Part shown: positions 12,996 to 13,143 of the stretch, piece by piece | Numbering within the stretch: the stretch's first letter is position 1 | Layout: each line of letters opens with the position of its first letter | NCBI GenBank assembly: GCA_038065435.1 | Contig: JBBTQZ010000006.1 | Span: 1-13,143, forward strand | Reading direction: 5' to 3' | Source: JBBTQZ01 sp038065435 | Lineage (GTDB): Bacteria > Patescibacteriota > Minisyncoccia > Phycocordibacterales > WO2-35-19 | DNA length: 13,143 nucleotides | Translations under genes and position numbers: made by a program | The notes under the pieces: generated by a model | The model's database searches: none | What the model saw: only the letters and a program-made list of their open reading frames with translations | Told to the model about the DNA's origin: nothing

Positions 12996-13035
12996 AAAGC
13001 ACTGTTCGTGAGACATCTCTCCGACAGTGCTTTTT
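12996..13035 (+). terminator. intrinsic terminator of the zinc-ribbon gene
   Basis: AAAGCACTGT (12996-13005) pairs with ACAGTGCTTT (13024-13033), an 18-nt loop intervening that may pair further, followed by TTGTTTTT. It lies 18 nt after the stop codon. Confidence 0.85.
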
Positions 13036-13060
13036 GTTTTTAGTAAATAAAAATATAATT

Positions 13061-13143
13061 TTACCCAAAGGTGAAGGTGTAGATGTGGGCCCCGGGATTG
13101 TCGAAGATGATGCGGAGAGTGTGTTCGCCGTTGACCGGAAGTG
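13061..13143 (-). CDS. C-terminal fragment of a larger protein (cut by window edge)
   Basis: The last 27 codons of a minus-strand gene: LPVNGEHTLRIIFDNPGAHIYTFTFG then TAA (13061-13063). The alternating pattern suggests a closing beta strand of a beta-sandwich domain such as those found in secreted or surface proteins. The frame is GC-rich with C/G-ending codons, unlike the AT-rich spacer next to it, which supports real coding. The rest of the gene lies outside, so no function can be given. Confidence 0.6.
   Translation of the reverse strand, partial: LPVNGEHTLRIIFDNPGAHIYTFTFG

Noticed and set aside
1..13143. CRISPR array, insertion sequence, integrase or attachment site
   Set aside because: No spaced direct repeats, transposase or integrase motifs, or terminal inverted repeats were seen. 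The tRNA at the left edge has no visible duplicated 3' end in the window.

Overview
The window reads as a piece of a small-genome candidate-phyla (Patescibacteria/CPR, probably Parcubacteria-like) chromosome. This is an inference from gene content and style: compact, AT-rich spacers, most core genes with no Shine-Dalgarno (SD) sequence, a tRNA without an encoded CCA, a lone membrane-anchored family 5 solute-binding protein, RNase J with a basic N-terminal tail, GroES with a basic N-terminal tail, and small LemA, PspC, GerMN and DsbA-like envelope proteins. Both TAA and TGA act as stops, so the standard bacterial code applies.

Left block (1-3.7 kb, mostly minus strand): the 3' two thirds of a tRNA-Phe(GAA); a small membrane protein, a glutaredoxin-like protein and LemA; a GC-rich structured region with its own strong promoter and a terminator hairpin, which I interpret as an unidentified noncoding RNA of about 230 nt; then the chaperonin pair groES-groEL ending in a strong hairpin. 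The groES frame is cut by an in-frame TAA, but the missing conserved C-terminus continues in the same frame right after it.

Middle block (3.8-8.9 kb, plus strand): secG, a solitary oligopeptide-binding-like protein, ribonuclease J and an MFS permease. The secG and groES promoters diverge and appear to share one self-complementary -35 hexamer. Several genes here have a TAGAAT -10 box so close to the start codon that the mRNA would be leaderless or nearly so.

Right block: a minus-strand envelope gene run (PspC domain, DsbA-like thioredoxin, small membrane protein, GerMN lipoprotein-like protein; 8.9-10.7 kb). After a strong terminator comes a module of different style (10.8-13.0 kb): a helix-turn-helix-like protein, a small OB-fold-like protein and a ParB/HTH protein overlap each other in one minus-strand operon, diverging from a zinc-ribbon protein. 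All four have clear SD sequences, unlike the core genes, which suggests an acquired regulatory cassette. The right edge holds the last 27 codons of a further minus-strand gene.

The observations most worth a second look are the unknown RNA, the interrupted groES, and the SD-led ParB/HTH/OB/zinc-ribbon module.
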